34,538 bases of DNA from contig JAJZUQ010000034.1 of assembly GCA_021848385.1 (NCBI GenBank), forward strand, positions 1 through 34,538, given 5' to 3'. Positions within the stretch are counted from its first letter, which is position 1. The number at the start of each line of letters is the position of its first letter. A model generated the notes under the pieces. That model saw only the letters and a list, made by a program, of their open reading frames with translations. It ran no database searches and was not told the DNA's origin. Shown in pieces: positions 8,242-18,780 of this stretch. The translations under genes and the position numbers were made by a program. This DNA is from Deltaproteobacteria bacterium (GTDB taxonomy: Bacteria; Desulfobacterota; Desulfuromonadia; Geobacterales; Geobacteraceae).

Positions 8242-11200
8242 ATTTTTCTCGTCTTTTCATCCTGCGGCCGGTCGCCACCACCCTGCTGATGATCGCCATC
8301 ATCCTGGCCGGCGCCGTGGCCTACAAGCAGCTGCCGGTTTCCGCCCTGCCGCAGGTGGATTATCCCACCATCCAGGTGCGCACCTTTTATCCCGGCGCCA
8401 GTTCCGACGTCATCGCCTCTTCCATTACGGCACCCCTGGAGCGCCAGTTTGGCCAGATGCCGGGGCTGACCCAGATGACCTCCACCAGTTCCCACGGCAG
8501 TTCGGTGATCACTCTGCAGTTCACGCTCGAACTCCCTCTTGATGTGGCCGAACAGCAGGTCCAGGCTGCCATCAACGCCGGTTTCAGCTTTCTCCCCAAA
8601 GATCTGCCCAACCCGCCGGTCTACAGCAAGGTCAACCCGGCCGACGCACCGATTCTGACCCTGGCGCTCTCATCCGATTCCCTGCCGCTGCCGAAAGTGG
8701 AGGATCTTGCCGATACCCGTTTTGCCCAGAAAATATCCCAGCTTCCGGGTGTGGGTCTGGTCAGCATCAGCGGTGGTCAGCGCCCGGCGGTGAGGATTCA
8801 CGCCAACCCGACCGCCCTGGCCTCCTACGGTCTGACGCTCGAAGACCTGCGTGCAGCACTGGCCGCAGCCAACGTGAACCAGGCCAAGGGGAGTTTTGAC
8901 GGGCCACGGCAGTCCTTCATTATCGGTGCCAACGATCAGCTCTTCACCAGCAAGGATTACCGTTCCCTGGTAATTGCCTACAAGAACGGCGCTCCGGTCC
9001 AGCTCAAGGATGTGGCGGACGCCATTGACGACACGGAAAACGTCAACCAGGCCGCCTGGATGAACACGACACCGGCAGTGATCGTCAACATCCAGCGCCA
9101 GCCGGGAGCCAACGTCATCGAGGTGGTTAATCGGGTCAAGCAGCTTCTGCCCCAGCTGCAGTCGGCACTCCCCGCTTCGGTGAAGGTCACTCCTTTGACC
9201 GACCGGACCGTCACTATCAGGGAATCGGTCAAGGATGTGCAGTTCGAACTGCTTCTGGCCGTGGCTCTGGTCGTGATGGTCATCTTCCTCTTTCTGCGCA
9301 ACCTGCCGGCCACCACCATACCGAGCGTGGCCGTGCCGCTGTCGCTCGTGGGCACCTTCGGTGTCATGTACCTGCTGAACTACAGCCTGAACAACCTTAC
9401 CCTAATGGCTCTGACCATCTCCACCGGCTTCGTGGTGGACGATGCCATTGTCATGATCGAGAACATCTCCCGCTATGTGGAGGAGGGGGAAACGCCCCTG
9501 GAGGCCGCACTCAAGGGGGCTAAACAGATCGGCTTCACCATCCTGTCGCTGACGGTATCACTGATCGCGGTCCTGATCCCGCTCCTCTTCATGGGGGATG
9601 TGGTAGGGCGCCTGTTCCGCGAGTTTGCCGTTACCTTGGGGGTGACGATCCTGATCTCGGCGGCCGTCTCGCTGACCCTGACGCCGATGATGTGCGCCCG
9701 CATCCTGAAGCATGTCCCGGAGGAACGTCAGGGACGCTTCTACCACGCGTCGGGGCAATTCTTCGAGCGCCTGATCGCCTCCTACGGCCGCTCGCTTCAG
9801 TGGGTGCTGCGGCACCAGACCGCCACCCTGACCGTGGCGGCAGGAACCCTGTTGCTGACCGTCCTGCTCTACATACTGATACCCAAGGGGTTCTTCCCGG
9901 TCCAGGATACCGGGGTCATCCAGGGGATATCGGAGGCATCGCAAACCATCTCGTTTCCTGCCATGGCCGAGCAACAGCAGGCGCTTGCCAAAGTGATTCT
10001 CGAAGACCCGGCCGTGGAGAGCATTTCTTCATTCATCGGGGTCGATGGCACAAACACCACACTCAACAGCGGCAGAATTCAAATCAACCTGAAGCCGTTG
10101 AGCATGAGGGATGCCAACGCCACGGAGGTCATCCGTCGCCTGCAGTCCAAACTGGCCCAGGTGACGGGTATCACCCTCTTCATGCAGCCGGTTCAGGATT
10201 TGACGGTGGATGCCCGGGTCAGTCGTACCCAGTACCAGTTTACCCTGGAAACCCCCAACTCCGATGAACTTGCGACCTGGGCTCCACGTGTCGTGGAAGA
10301 GTTGCAAAAGCGGAGCGAATTGCGGGATGTGAGTAGCGATCAGCAGAATCAGGGGCTGCAAATGATGCTGAACTTCGATCGCGCCACGGCCGCCAGGTTC
10401 GGCATTACCCCGCAGAATATCGACGATGCCCTCTATGACGCCTTTGGCCAGCGCCAGGTCTCGACCATCTTCACCGAACTGAACCAGTACCGGGTAATTC
10501 TGGCGGTCCAACCCCAGTTCCGGCAGGACCCCGGCGGGTTGCAGGCGCTCTATGTCCGTTCCAACAGCGGCGGCCAGGTGCCTCTCTCGGCTATCGCCTC
10601 GGCGACCGAGACCCGGGGGCCGCTGGTTATCAACCGCCAGGGGCAATTCCCCGCGGTGACCACCTCCTTCAACCTGGCGCCGGGCGTCTCCCTGGGACAT
10701 GCCGTGAATGCCATCGAATCCACCATGAACCAGCTGAAGTTGCCTGCCAGCATCGTGGGGAGCTTCCAGGGAACCGCCCAGGCCTTCAAGGCCTCCCTGA
10801 CCAACGAGCCGATTCTGATCCTGGCGGCCCTGATCACGGTCTATATCGTGCTGGGAGTGCTCTATGAGAGCTACATCCATCCGCTCACCATCCTCTCCAC
10901 CCTGCCGTCTGCCGGCGTGGGCGCGGTGCTTTCCCTGATGCTTTTTCGCCAGGATCTTACAGTCATCGCCATCATCGGCATTATCCTTCTGATCGGCATC
11001 GTCAAGAAGAACGGCATCATGATGGTCGATTTCGCCCTGGACGCGGAGCGCACCGAAGGCAAGCCGCCTGAGGAGGCGATCTATCAGGCCTGCCTGCTCC
11101 GTTTCCGGCCGATCATGATGACTACTATGGCGGCGCTTCTGGGTGCCCTGCCATTGGCCATGGGTACCGGCGTGGGCTCCGAGCTCCGCCGTCCCCTGGG

Positions 11201-11411
11201 GATCTCGATCATCGGCGGCCTGGTGATCAGCCAGATTCTGACCCTCTATACCACGCCGGTCATCTACTTGGCCTTCGACCGGATGGCGCGCAGAAGAAAA
11301 AAGCCTACCACCCCACTTCCACCTACCACCCCCAACCCCCTCCTTAATAAGGAGGGGGCAACAGGAGAGGTGGGTGCCCGCCAGGGGGGTGGTGGTATGG
11401 TTCATCCATGA
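8238..11411 (+). CDS. mdtB: RND efflux pump subunit MdtB
   Basis: An inner-membrane proton-driven drug exporter of 1057 residues. It starts with TM1 ([20 protein letters not shown]), has the porter-domain block [15 protein letters not shown], and the TM4 proton-relay aspartates in [17 protein letters not shown]. The TM10 lysine pair lies in [19 protein letters not shown], and [15 protein letters not shown] is near the end. Normal subunits end shortly after the last TM helix. Here about 35 extra residues (from [20 protein letters not shown] to the stop) are encoded by an inserted palindromic repeat. The ATG overlaps the mdtA stop and the TGA overlaps the mdtC start, so the operon is tightly coupled. 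It is expected to form a heterotrimer with MdtC. Assignment as MdtB rather than MdtC rests on gene order. Confidence 0.93.
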   Translation: MNFSRLFILRPVATTLLMIAIILAGAVAYKQLPVSALPQVDYPTIQVRTFYPGASSDVIASSITAPLERQFGQMPGLTQMTSTSSHGSSVITLQFTLELPLDVAEQQVQAAINAGFSFLPKDLPNPPVYSKVNPADAPILTLALSSDSLPLPKVEDLADTRFAQKISQLPGVGLVSISGGQRPAVRIHANPTALASYGLTLEDLRAALAAANVNQAKGSFDGPRQSFIIGANDQLFTSKDYRSLVIAYKNGAPVQLKDVADAIDDTENVNQAAWMNTTPAVIVNIQRQPGANVIEVVNRVKQLLPQLQSALPASVKVTPLTDRTVTIRESVKDVQFELLLAVALVVMVIFLFLRNLPATTIPSVAVPLSLVGTFGVMYLLNYSLNNLTLMALTISTGFVVDDAIVMIENISRYVEEGETPLEAALKGAKQIGFTILSLTVSLIAVLIPLLFMGDVVGRLFREFAVTLGVTILISAAVSLTLTPMMCARILKHVPEERQGRFYHASGQFFERLIASYGRSLQWVLRHQTATLTVAAGTLLLTVLLYILIPKGFFPVQDTGVIQGISEASQTISFPAMAEQQQALAKVILEDPAVESISSFIGVDGTNTTLNSGRIQINLKPLSMRDANATEVIRRLQSKLAQVTGITLFMQPVQDLTVDARVSRTQYQFTLETPNSDELATWAPRVVEELQKRSELRDVSSDQQNQGLQMMLNFDRATAARFGITPQNIDDALYDAFGQRQVSTIFTELNQYRVILAVQPQFRQDPGGLQALYVRSNSGGQVPLSAIASATETRGPLVINRQGQFPAVTTSFNLAPGVSLGHAVNAIESTMNQLKLPASIVGSFQGTAQAFKASLTNEPILILAALITVYIVLGVLYESYIHPLTILSTLPSAGVGAVLSLMLFRQDLTVIAIIGIILLIGIVKKNGIMMVDFALDAERTEGKPPEEAIYQACLLRFRPIMMTTMAALLGALPLAMGTGVGSELRRPLGISIIGGLVISQILTLYTTPVIYLAFDRMARRRKKPTTPLPPTTPNPLLNKEGATGEVGARQGGGGMVHP
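11302..11398. repeat. Palindromic GC-rich repeat inserted in the 3' end of mdtB
   Basis: The core is CCCCCTCCTTA-A-TAAGGAGGGGG (11336-11358), 11-bp arms around one base. It is flanked by outward CCTACCACCCC-type and GGGGTGGTGGTA-type arms, so a larger hairpin can form. The unit is of the kind often found scattered between genes in Geobacter-like genomes and translated as PNPLLNKEG. Here it lies inside the reading frame and runs up to the mdtC start region. Confidence 0.72.
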
Positions 11412-14400
11412 ATGTCTCGGCCATCTTCATACGCAGACCGGTCGCTACCACGCTCCTGACCGCGGGGCTCCTGCTGTCAGGCATCATAGCCTTCCGGCTT
11501 CTGCCCGTATCGCCACTCCCCCAGGTGGACTTCCCGACCATCTCGGTTTCTGCCTCCCTGCCAGGCGCCGATCCCGAAACCATGTCCACCTCGGTGGCCG
11601 CACCCCTGGAGCGGCAGTTCGGCCGGATTGCAGGGATTGCCGAAATGACCTCCGTCAGTAATCGCGGCAACACCAGTATCACCCTGCAGTTCGACCTCAA
11701 CCGGGATATCAACGGTGCGGCCCGGGATGTGCAGGCTGCCATCAACGCCGCCCGCAGCTATCTGCCGTCCAACCTCCCCAGCAACCCTTCCTACCGCAAG
11801 GTGAATCCTTCGGATGCCCCGATCATGATCCTGGCGCTTACCTCGGACAGTGTCAGCAAGCCCCGGATGTACGATGCCGCTTCGTCGATTCTTCAGCAGA
11901 AACTGTCCCAGGTAAAAGGGGTCGGTCAGGTTTTCGTCGGCGGGGGTGCGTTGCCGGCCGTCAGGGCGGAGTTGAATCCCCTGGCTCTCAACAAGTACGG
12001 CATCAGCCTGGCCCAGGTTCGCGCAGTTCTGGCTGGCACCAACGTCAACCGCCCCAAGGGGATGCTTTCCAACGGCGGCAGCTCTTGGGAACTGCATGCC
12101 AATGATCAGATGAAAAAAGCCGCCGACTATCGTGACCTGGTGATCAGCTACCATGGCGGAACCGCACTGCGGCTGGCCGACGTGGCCAGCGTCGAGGACT
12201 CGGTGGAGGATCTGCGGGTCAGCGGCTTTGTGAATGGCAAACCGGCGGTCATGGTGATCGTCTTCCGGCAACCGGGCGTTAATATCATTGACACCGTAGA
12301 CAGCATCCGCGCCCTGCTGCCGCAGATGGAGGCCTCCCTGCCGGGGGGGGTCAAGCTATCCGTGGTGCTGGACCGGACCCCCCCCATTCGCGGCTCCCTG
12401 CATGACGTGGAGATTTCGCTGCTTATGTCCGGAATCTTTGTGATCCTGGTGGTGTTCTGGTTCCTGCGCAACGTCCGGGCAACAATGATCCCGGCGGTGG
12501 CGGTCACATCATCCATTATCGGCACCTTTGCCGTCATGTACCTGTTCGGGTACTCCCTCGACAATCTCTCCCTCATGGCCCTGACTATTGCCACCGGGTT
12601 CGTGGTCGACGATGCCATCGTGGTGCTGGAAAACGTCACCCGCTACCGGGAGATGGGGCAGTCACCGTATCAGGCAGCCCTTTCCGGCAGCCGGGAGATC
12701 GCCTTCACGGTCCTCTCCATGAGCGTTTCGCTGGTGGCGGTCTTCATCCCGATCCTGCTGATGGGGGGAATGGTAGGGCGTCTCTTCCGGGAATTCGCCG
12801 TGACCCTCTCCGCGGCCATCCTGGTCTCACTGCTCATATCGCTCACGACGACCCCCATGATGTGCGCCACCATCCTCAGGGATGACACAGCCAAATCCCA
12901 CGGCAGACTCTACCGGGCCAGCGAAGGGATGTTTGACTGGATGCACGGCCATTACGAAACCTCTCTCACCTGGTCGCTGGAACATCGTCGGATTATGCTG
13001 GGGGTGCTGCTTGCAACCGTCATGGCGAGTATCTCCCTGTTTATCGTCATTCCCAAAGGGTTCTTTCCCGAACAGGATACCGGCAGGATCGCCGGAAGTA
13101 TCCAGGCTGCCCAGGACATCTCATTCCAGGCAATGCGGGACAAGTTGACCCAGGTTCTGGCGATCATCAGGCAGGACCCAGATGTGGAATACGTGATCGG
13201 CTTTACCGGCGGCGGGGGAGGTTCCACGGTCAATTCCGGCAGGATGTTCGTCTCTCTCAAACCCTTTGCACAACGGACGGCAACGGCCAACCAGGTGATC
13301 GGGCGACTGCGCAAGAAATTGGCCCACATCCCCGGCGCCCCGACCTTCCTGCAGCCGGTCCAGGATCTGCGGGTCGGCGGCCGGATCAGCAACGCCCTCT
13401 ACCAGTACACGCTACAGGGGGAAAATGTCACCGAGCTGAACAGCTGGGGACTGAAGATGCTGCAGAAGATGCGCAGCATGCCGATGCTGGCGGATGTGAG
13501 CAGCGACCAGCAGAACCGCGGGCTGGAGGCGGATCTGGTCATTGACCGACCGACGGCCGCGCGGCTGGGAATCACTCCGCAACAGATCGATGAAGCGCTT
13601 TACGACGCCTTTGGCCAGCGCCAGGTGTCCGTCATCTATACGCCGCTCAACCAGTACCATGTGGTCATGGAGGCGGCGCCTTCCTTCTGGCAGCAGCCTG
13701 ACACCCTGCGGGACATCTTTGTGCTGTCGTCGGGAGGGCAGATGGTGCCACTGTCCGCTTTCACTTCCTACAAGACTGGTGCAAGCTCCCTGGCGGTCAA
13801 TCACCAGAGCCAGTTCCCGGCGGTGACGACCTCGTTCAACCTTGCGCCGGGGGTTTCGCTGGGTGCCGCTGTCAATGCGGTGGAGGAGGCAACCCGCCAG
13901 ATGGGGATGCCGGCGAGTATCAGGGGAAAATTTGCCGGCACGGCCCAGGCGTTCCAGGATTCGCTCAAGACCCAGCCCCTCCTGATCCTGTTTGCTCTGG
14001 TGGCGGTGTACATCGTTCTCGGGATACTGTACGAAAGCTACATCCATCCCCTGACCATCCTCTCGACGCTCCCCTCGGCCGGTGTGGGAGCGGTTGTTGC
14101 CCTGATGGCCTTCGGCTCCGACCTGAACCTGATCGCCATTATCGGCGTGATCCTCCTGATCGGTATCGTCAAGAAAAACGGCATCATGATGGTTGATTTT
14201 GCCCTGGCCGTGCAGCGGCGGGAAGGGAAACCGCCGCGGGAAGCCATTTACGAGGCGTGCCTGCTCCGCTTTCGCCCCATCATGATGACGACCATGGCGG
14301 CCCTCTTCGGCGCGCTGCCGTTGGCCCTGGGGACCGGCGTAGGTTCCGAACTCAGACGGCCTCTGGGAATCTCCATTGTCGGCGGGCTGATATTCAGCCA

Positions 14401-14527
14401 GATGTTGACCCTCTATACCACACCGGTGGTGTATCTTTATCTTGACCGGTTCCGGGCGTGGCTGGAGAGGAAGCGGCAGGGACGACGGATGGGAAAACGG
14501 ATAGGAATGAAACGGGAGGACGCGTGA
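11408..14527 (+). CDS. mdtC: RND efflux pump subunit MdtC
   Basis: The second RND transporter is 1039 residues long. It parallels MdtB throughout: [19 protein letters not shown] (TM1), [37 protein letters not shown] (TM4 proton relay), [20 protein letters not shown], and [20 protein letters not shown]. It lacks the low-complexity extension of MdtB and ends in a short basic tail ([18 protein letters not shown]). The ATG overlaps the mdtB TGA. The upstream 20 nt come from the palindromic repeat and hold no clear ribosome site, so translation probably depends on coupling to mdtB. Its own stop overlaps the GTG start of the outer-membrane factor. Confidence 0.93.
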   Translation: MNVSAIFIRRPVATTLLTAGLLLSGIIAFRLLPVSPLPQVDFPTISVSASLPGADPETMSTSVAAPLERQFGRIAGIAEMTSVSNRGNTSITLQFDLNRDINGAARDVQAAINAARSYLPSNLPSNPSYRKVNPSDAPIMILALTSDSVSKPRMYDAASSILQQKLSQVKGVGQVFVGGGALPAVRAELNPLALNKYGISLAQVRAVLAGTNVNRPKGMLSNGGSSWELHANDQMKKAADYRDLVISYHGGTALRLADVASVEDSVEDLRVSGFVNGKPAVMVIVFRQPGVNIIDTVDSIRALLPQMEASLPGGVKLSVVLDRTPPIRGSLHDVEISLLMSGIFVILVVFWFLRNVRATMIPAVAVTSSIIGTFAVMYLFGYSLDNLSLMALTIATGFVVDDAIVVLENVTRYREMGQSPYQAALSGSREIAFTVLSMSVSLVAVFIPILLMGGMVGRLFREFAVTLSAAILVSLLISLTTTPMMCATILRDDTAKSHGRLYRASEGMFDWMHGHYETSLTWSLEHRRIMLGVLLATVMASISLFIVIPKGFFPEQDTGRIAGSIQAAQDISFQAMRDKLTQVLAIIRQDPDVEYVIGFTGGGGGSTVNSGRMFVSLKPFAQRTATANQVIGRLRKKLAHIPGAPTFLQPVQDLRVGGRISNALYQYTLQGENVTELNSWGLKMLQKMRSMPMLADVSSDQQNRGLEADLVIDRPTAARLGITPQQIDEALYDAFGQRQVSVIYTPLNQYHVVMEAAPSFWQQPDTLRDIFVLSSGGQMVPLSAFTSYKTGASSLAVNHQSQFPAVTTSFNLAPGVSLGAAVNAVEEATRQMGMPASIRGKFAGTAQAFQDSLKTQPLLILFALVAVYIVLGILYESYIHPLTILSTLPSAGVGAVVALMAFGSDLNLIAIIGVILLIGIVKKNGIMMVDFALAVQRREGKPPREAIYEACLLRFRPIMMTTMAALFGALPLALGTGVGSELRRPLGISIVGGLIFSQMLTLYTTPVVYLYLDRFRAWLERKRQGRRMGKRIGMKREDA

Positions 14528-15942
14528 AACTATCAGGCATTACTGCACGGATTCTACTGGTTTTCTGCCCACTGCTGGCAGCCTGCACGGTTGGTCCGGA
14601 CTACGTCAGGCCAACCCCGGTCGAAACAATGCCGACAGTATACAAGGAGCTGGAAGGGTGGAAGGTGGCGCAACCCCGGGATGGCAACATTCCCGAACGG
14701 TGGTGGGAACTCTACAACGATACCGCGTTGAACTCCCTGGAAGAACAGGTGGCGGTTTCAAACCTCACCATTGCTGCGGCGGAGGCCCAGTTCCGTCAGG
14801 CGCGCGCGCTGGTGCAGGCTGCCAGGGCCGGCTACTTCCCCTCTGTTTCTGCTGGCGCCTCGGCGACACGGTCGCGCAGTTCAGCCAATCTTGGTAATGG
14901 AAAAGGGGGCGGCGCGACGGTCTCTGATTTTCAGCTCCCGCTGGATCTGACCTGGGAGCTCGATCTCTGGGGCAGAATACGCCGTGGTGTCGAAGCCAGT
15001 CAGGCCAATGCCCAGGCCAGTGCCGCCGATCTGGCCGCAGTGACCCTGAGCACGCAGGCGGAACTCGCCAGCGACTATTTTCAGCTGCGGATACTGGACG
15101 CCCAGAAACAGCTTCTCGACGCTACGCTTGCCACCTACCGGAAGTCCCTGGAATTAACGAACAATCGCTATGTCGCCGGGGTAGTGGCCAGATCGGATGT
15201 GCTTCAGGCCGAGACGCAACTCAAAACCACCGAGGCGCAACTGATCGATCTCGACGTGCAGCGTGCACAACTGGAACACGCCATAGCCCTGCTGATCGGT
15301 AAACCTCCCGCAGCATTTTCACTGCCGGCAGCACCCGTGACGACCGTGTTTCCCCAAATTCCGACAGGTCTTCCAGCGGAACTACTCGAACGGCGTCCCG
15401 ATATCGCCTCGTCCGAAAGGAAGATGGCAGCGGCCAATGCCCAGATCGGCATTGCCAAGGCCGCCTATTTCCCGACAATCCGTCTTTCCGGTGCGGCCGG
15501 TTTCGAGGCTTCGAGTCTTGCCTCATGGTTTTCCTGGCCGAGCCGGTTCTGGTCGGTCGGTCCGGCAGTGGCTGAAACCCTGTTCGACGGTGGCCTGCGC
15601 AAGGCCCAGTCCGATCAGGCGAGAGCAGCCTTTGACGCAACGGTGGCCGCCTACCGGGAAACGGTGCTGGCAGGTTTTCAGGAGGTTGAGGACAATCTGG
15701 CCGCACTGCGCATCCTGGAAGAAGAATCGCGGGCCCAGGATCAGGCGGTTCAGGCTGCGCAACAGGTTGTCAGCATTACCACGAATCAGTACCAGGCAGG
15801 AACCGTGGCCTATCTCAATGTGCTGGTTGCCCAATCGACTGCCCTTGCCAACGAGCGCACCGCCCTGGGGCTCCTGGGGCGAAAACTTACCGCCAGCGTC
15901 TTGCTGGTGAAGGCGTTGGGAGGAGGATGGATTCCAAAGTAA
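14524..15942 (+). CDS. Outer-membrane efflux factor, NodT/OprM family lipoprotein
   Basis: The protein has about 472 residues from the GTG at 14524, which forms a GTGA overlap with the mdtC stop and has GGGAGG 5 nt upstream. The open frame continues upstream inside mdtC, but those codons would destroy the signal peptide. The N-terminus [21 protein letters not shown] is a lipoprotein signal (lipobox LAAC), followed by TVGPDYVRP, the family's opening motif. Two OEP repeats follow, with long helices such as LTIAAAEAQFRQARALVQAA and GLPAELLERRPDIASSERKM. It should supply the outer-membrane duct for MdtABC. E. coli uses a separately encoded TolC instead. No MdtD-like gene is present. Confidence 0.92.
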   Translation: MKLSGITARILLVFCPLLAACTVGPDYVRPTPVETMPTVYKELEGWKVAQPRDGNIPERWWELYNDTALNSLEEQVAVSNLTIAAAEAQFRQARALVQAARAGYFPSVSAGASATRSRSSANLGNGKGGGATVSDFQLPLDLTWELDLWGRIRRGVEASQANAQASAADLAAVTLSTQAELASDYFQLRILDAQKQLLDATLATYRKSLELTNNRYVAGVVARSDVLQAETQLKTTEAQLIDLDVQRAQLEHAIALLIGKPPAAFSLPAAPVTTVFPQIPTGLPAELLERRPDIASSERKMAAANAQIGIAKAAYFPTIRLSGAAGFEASSLASWFSWPSRFWSVGPAVAETLFDGGLRKAQSDQARAAFDATVAAYRETVLAGFQEVEDNLAALRILEEESRAQDQAVQAAQQVVSITTNQYQAGTVAYLNVLVAQSTALANERTALGLLGRKLTASVLLVKALGGGWIPK

Positions 15943-16035
15943 TCAACCCGACATGGCTGGCAGTGAGCAGGGCAGGTCGGCCTGTCGGCCTGACGCCGCT
16001 ACGGGCATAAAAATCCTTTGATGGGGGAGTGGAGC

Positions 16036-16206
16036 ATGTTCGAATCGCAGTACAACGACGAGATGGAAGCGGAAGTGAGACGGCTGGAGGGGAAGCAGCG
16101 GGCCATCGCTGCCGGGCATCACGAATGGGACAACGCCTGCGCGGGGTGCGGGTGCGAGCTGCCGGTGAATGCCGTCGTGTGCGGGGAGTGTGAGGCAAAA
16201 GAATAG
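16036..16206 (+). CDS. 56-aa zinc-ribbon-like protein of unknown function
   Basis: The predicted sequence starts MFESQYNDEMEAEVRRLEGK and ends with two cysteine pairs, C-AG-C-G-C and C-GE-C, about 13 residues apart, which looks like a small zinc ribbon. I chose the ATG at 16036 because GGGGGAGTGGAG precedes it; the frame also has an ATG at 16021. The first half is acidic and helical. It lies 93 nt after the outer-membrane factor gene and just before a terminator, so it could be the last gene of the efflux transcript. I do not recognise the family. Confidence 0.6.
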   Translation: MFESQYNDEMEAEVRRLEGKQRAIAAGHHEWDNACAGCGCELPVNAVVCGECEAKE

Positions 16207-16243
16207 CATCATTGCAGAATGAGGATCGTGTGAATCGAGTAAA

Positions 16244-16273
16244 AAAAAGCCCTGCATCGTTGCAGGGCTTTTT
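16244..16273. terminator. Bidirectional rho-independent terminator
   Basis: A perfect 13-bp stem (16244-16256 with 16261-16273) with a TCGT loop. AGCCCTGCA is flanked by A-runs on the left and T-runs on the right. It separates the plus-strand efflux block from nrdJ on the minus strand and can serve both. Confidence 0.93.
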
Positions 16274-16293
16274 CTTGATTCATCTGCTATGTC

Positions 16294-18519
16294 CTACGCA
16301 CACTCGCTGTAACCGCACACCCGGCACACCATGCAGCCCCCTTCGTGCTCAACCACCCCGCCGCATTCCGGACAGGCGCCCCGTTCCGGCGCAGCCAGTT
16401 CCAGGTTGGTGTCGTAACCGCCGGCAACCATGTGGGCCTGGATCGCCTTGGCGACGGCGTCGGCGCAGGAAAGGACCCGGTTGTCCCCGAAGCCAGACGG
16501 GCAGTGGCAGGAGATGCCGAGGAGCTGCTTGACCACCTGGCGCGCCTGGACGCCGCTCCGCCAGGCGAGGGAGACCATCCGGCCGATGGCTTCGCTCTGG
16601 GAGGCGGCACAGCCGCCCGCTTTTCCCATGGTGGTGAAGAGTTCGAAGAGACCGGTCTTGTCCTCGTTGATGGTCACGTAGAGCGGACCGCAACCGGTCT
16701 GCATCTGGTAAGTCCATCCCTTGAGCGCCTTGGGACGGTCCCGCTTGATTGCGGACTTGTCCTCGAACACGGGTGCTGCCTTCTCTTCCTTCTTGCCTGT
16801 GGAGAGGACCTGTTCATCCCGGGAGCCGTCACGGTAGATGGTCACTCCCTTGCAGCCAGCCTGGTAGGCGAGCCGATAGACCTTTTCCACGTCTTCGATG
16901 GTGGCGGTGTTGGGGAAGTTGACCGTTTTGGAGACAGCGTTGTCGGTGTATTTCTGAAATGCCGACTGCATCGCGATGTGCTCTTCCGGCGTGATTTCGT
17001 GGGCGGTGACGAATACCCTGCGTATATCCTCGGGTATCTCCATGATGTCGTGGACGGTGCCGTGTTCAGCGATCCGCTGCATGAGTGCTTCGGAGTAAAA
17101 GCCCCGTTCCTTGGCAATCTGTTCGAACATCGGATTGACCTCGACCAGGATGTTCTTGTCCATTACCTGCCGTACGTAGGAAACCGCAAAGAGGGGCTCT
17201 ACGCCGGAGGAGGTATTGGCGATGATGGAGATGGTCCCCGTGGGGGCGATGGTGGTGACGGTGGCGTTTCTGATCGGTGCTTCACCCGGATGGTCGAAGA
17301 TGGACCCCTTGAAGTTGGGGAAAGCGCCCCGCTTTTTGGAAAGTTCACGGGAGGCGGCGTGTCCTTCGTCGTTGATGAACTTCATGACCTTCTCACCGAG
17401 GGCGATGGACTGGGGGGAGCCATAGGGGATGCCGAGGAGGATGAGCATGTCCGCCCACCCCATGACGCCGAGGCCGATCTTCCTGTTGGACCGGGTCATC
17501 TCGGAAATCTGGGGGAGAGGGTAGTTATTGACCTCGATGACGTTGTCGAGGAAGTTCACGGCGAGCCGGACGATCTCCCCCAGCCGGTCGTAGTCCACCT
17601 CGCCGTTCTTGACCATTTTCCCCAGGTTGATGGAGCCCAGGTTGCATGACTCGTAGGGGAGAAGGGGCTGCTCGCCGCAGGGGTTGGTTGATTCGATGGC
17701 GCCGATGTGAGGGGTGGGGTTGTCCTTGTTGAGGCGGTCGAGGAAGATGATCCCCGGTTCGCCATTCTCCCATGCCTGCTTGACGATGCGGCTGAAGACC
17801 TTCCGGGCGTTGAGGGAGCCGGCCGGCTCGTGGCTGCGGGGGTTGAAGATGGTGTAGTCGGCGTCGTGCTCCACCGCCTCCATGAATGCCTCCGTGATGC
17901 CGACGGAGATGTTGAAGTTGTTGAGGTGGCGCTGGTCCGCCTTGCACATGATGAAGTCCATGACATCCGGGTGGTCGACCCGCAGTATCCCCATGTTGGC
18001 GCCGCGCCTGGTCCCCCCCTGTTTGATGGTCTCGGTGGCGGCGTCGAAGACGCGCATGAAGGAAATGGGACCGCTGGAGATGCCGGAGGTGGAACGGACT
18101 TCATCGTTGGCCGGCCGCAGCCGCGAGAAAGAGAAGCCGGTGCCCCCCCCGGACTTGTGAATCAGGGCGGTGAACTTGACTGCATCGAAGATCTCCTCCA
18201 TGGAGTCACCAACCGGCAGGACGAAGCAGGCAGAGAGTTGTCCCAGTTCCCTACCGGCGTTCATGAGGGTGGGGGAGTTGGGGAGAAACTCGAAATTGGT
18301 CATCATGGCGTAGAACTTGTCGGCAAGACCGGCAACATCGGCCTTCTTGTCGAAGCTCGCATCCGCAGAGGCAATGGTTTCGGCGACCCGGCGGAACATA
18401 TCCACTGGTGTTTCCAGGATGCGGCCTTCCTTGTCCCGCTTCAGGTAGCGCTTCTCCAAAACGGTCAGCGCGTTTTTCGTCAATCCCGGAATCGCTCCCT
18501 TTGCCTTTGTTTTACCCAT
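16294..18519 (-). CDS. nrdJ: Adenosylcobalamin-dependent (class II) ribonucleoside-diphosphate reductase
   Basis: The enzyme has 741 residues and reduces ribonucleotides to deoxyribonucleotides using adenosylcobalamin, without oxygen or a second radical subunit. Visible catalytic features: redox cysteines Cys98 (QLSACFVLP) and Cys292 (YESCNLGSINL), and the active-site trio Asn279, Cys281, Glu283 in STNPCGEQPLLPYE. Also seen are PNSPTLMNAG and the C-terminal zinc-ribbon CPECGG...CMVCRVCGYSEC. No N-terminal ATP-cone is apparent. The start at 18519 has AAGGAG 12 nt upstream. Two NrdR-box-like palindromes overlap its promoter. It is convergent with the efflux block and divergent from the GGDEF gene. 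Confidence 0.96.
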   Translation of the reverse strand: MGKTKAKGAIPGLTKNALTVLEKRYLKRDKEGRILETPVDMFRRVAETIASADASFDKKADVAGLADKFYAMMTNFEFLPNSPTLMNAGRELGQLSACFVLPVGDSMEEIFDAVKFTALIHKSGGGTGFSFSRLRPANDEVRSTSGISSGPISFMRVFDAATETIKQGGTRRGANMGILRVDHPDVMDFIMCKADQRHLNNFNISVGITEAFMEAVEHDADYTIFNPRSHEPAGSLNARKVFSRIVKQAWENGEPGIIFLDRLNKDNPTPHIGAIESTNPCGEQPLLPYESCNLGSINLGKMVKNGEVDYDRLGEIVRLAVNFLDNVIEVNNYPLPQISEMTRSNRKIGLGVMGWADMLILLGIPYGSPQSIALGEKVMKFINDEGHAASRELSKKRGAFPNFKGSIFDHPGEAPIRNATVTTIAPTGTISIIANTSSGVEPLFAVSYVRQVMDKNILVEVNPMFEQIAKERGFYSEALMQRIAEHGTVHDIMEIPEDIRRVFVTAHEITPEEHIAMQSAFQKYTDNAVSKTVNFPNTATIEDVEKVYRLAYQAGCKGVTIYRDGSRDEQVLSTGKKEEKAAPVFEDKSAIKRDRPKALKGWTYQMQTGCGPLYVTINEDKTGLFELFTTMGKAGGCAASQSEAIGRMVSLAWRSGVQARQVVKQLLGISCHCPSGFGDNRVLSCADAVAKAIQAHMVAGGYDTNLELAAPERGACPECGGVVEHEGGCMVCRVCGYSECA

Positions 18520-18581
18520 GGTTTACGTGTCTCCTTATGCGGGAAATTGGTGCATGATCAGTTGAATGTAAGAGAATATTA

Positions 18582-18629
18582 ACCCAACATTTTGTGGCAC
18601 GATGTGAAATTAACCACAACATATATGGC
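18582..18629 (-). promoter_or_regulatory. Two candidate NrdR boxes upstream of nrdJ
   Basis: Two palindrome-like sites, CCAACATTTTGTGG (18584-18597) and CCACAACATATATGG (18614-18628), have centres about 31 bp apart, roughly three helical turns. Each shares about 11 of 16 bases with the NrdR consensus as I remember it (ACACAATATATAGTGT-like). The upstream box fills the spacer between the candidate -35 and -10, and the other is just downstream of the -10, as expected for repression by the NrdR ATP-cone repressor. No nrdR gene is in the window. Confidence 0.5.
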
Positions 18630-18636
18630 CTGTCAA
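18608..18636 (-). promoter_or_regulatory. Candidate promoter of nrdJ
   Basis: On the minus strand there is a perfect -35 TTGACA (complement of 18631-18636). After 17 bp comes TTAATT (complement of 18608-18613), a weak -10. Transcription would start close to 18600, leaving an 80-nt leader. The candidate NrdR boxes overlap it. Confidence 0.5.
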
Positions 18637-18780
18637 GGGATTTCAAAATAATTTTGTAACCCCCTGATAAGATATCGCAAAATGGTGGAACCCCGCTCCG
18701 GTGCGTGTAGATTGCATTTACATCGGGCCTGGATTGTGTTAGAAAAGTCATAATCAGATTCGCATGTGATGGGGACGTTC

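Noticed and set aside
10029-11405. 458-codon reverse-strand open frame
   Set aside because: It lies wholly antisense to mdtB. The product is rich in Gln, His, Arg and Gly with no domain, typical of the shadow of a GC-rich gene.
16345-17649. 434-codon plus-strand open frame
   Set aside because: Antisense to the well-supported nrdJ; Gly/Asp/Val-rich shadow without motifs.
18520-18780. Cobalamin riboswitch upstream of nrdJ
   Set aside because: The gap is only about 250 bp, is shared with the divergent GGDEF gene, and shows no recognisable B12-box. The palindromes fit NrdR better.
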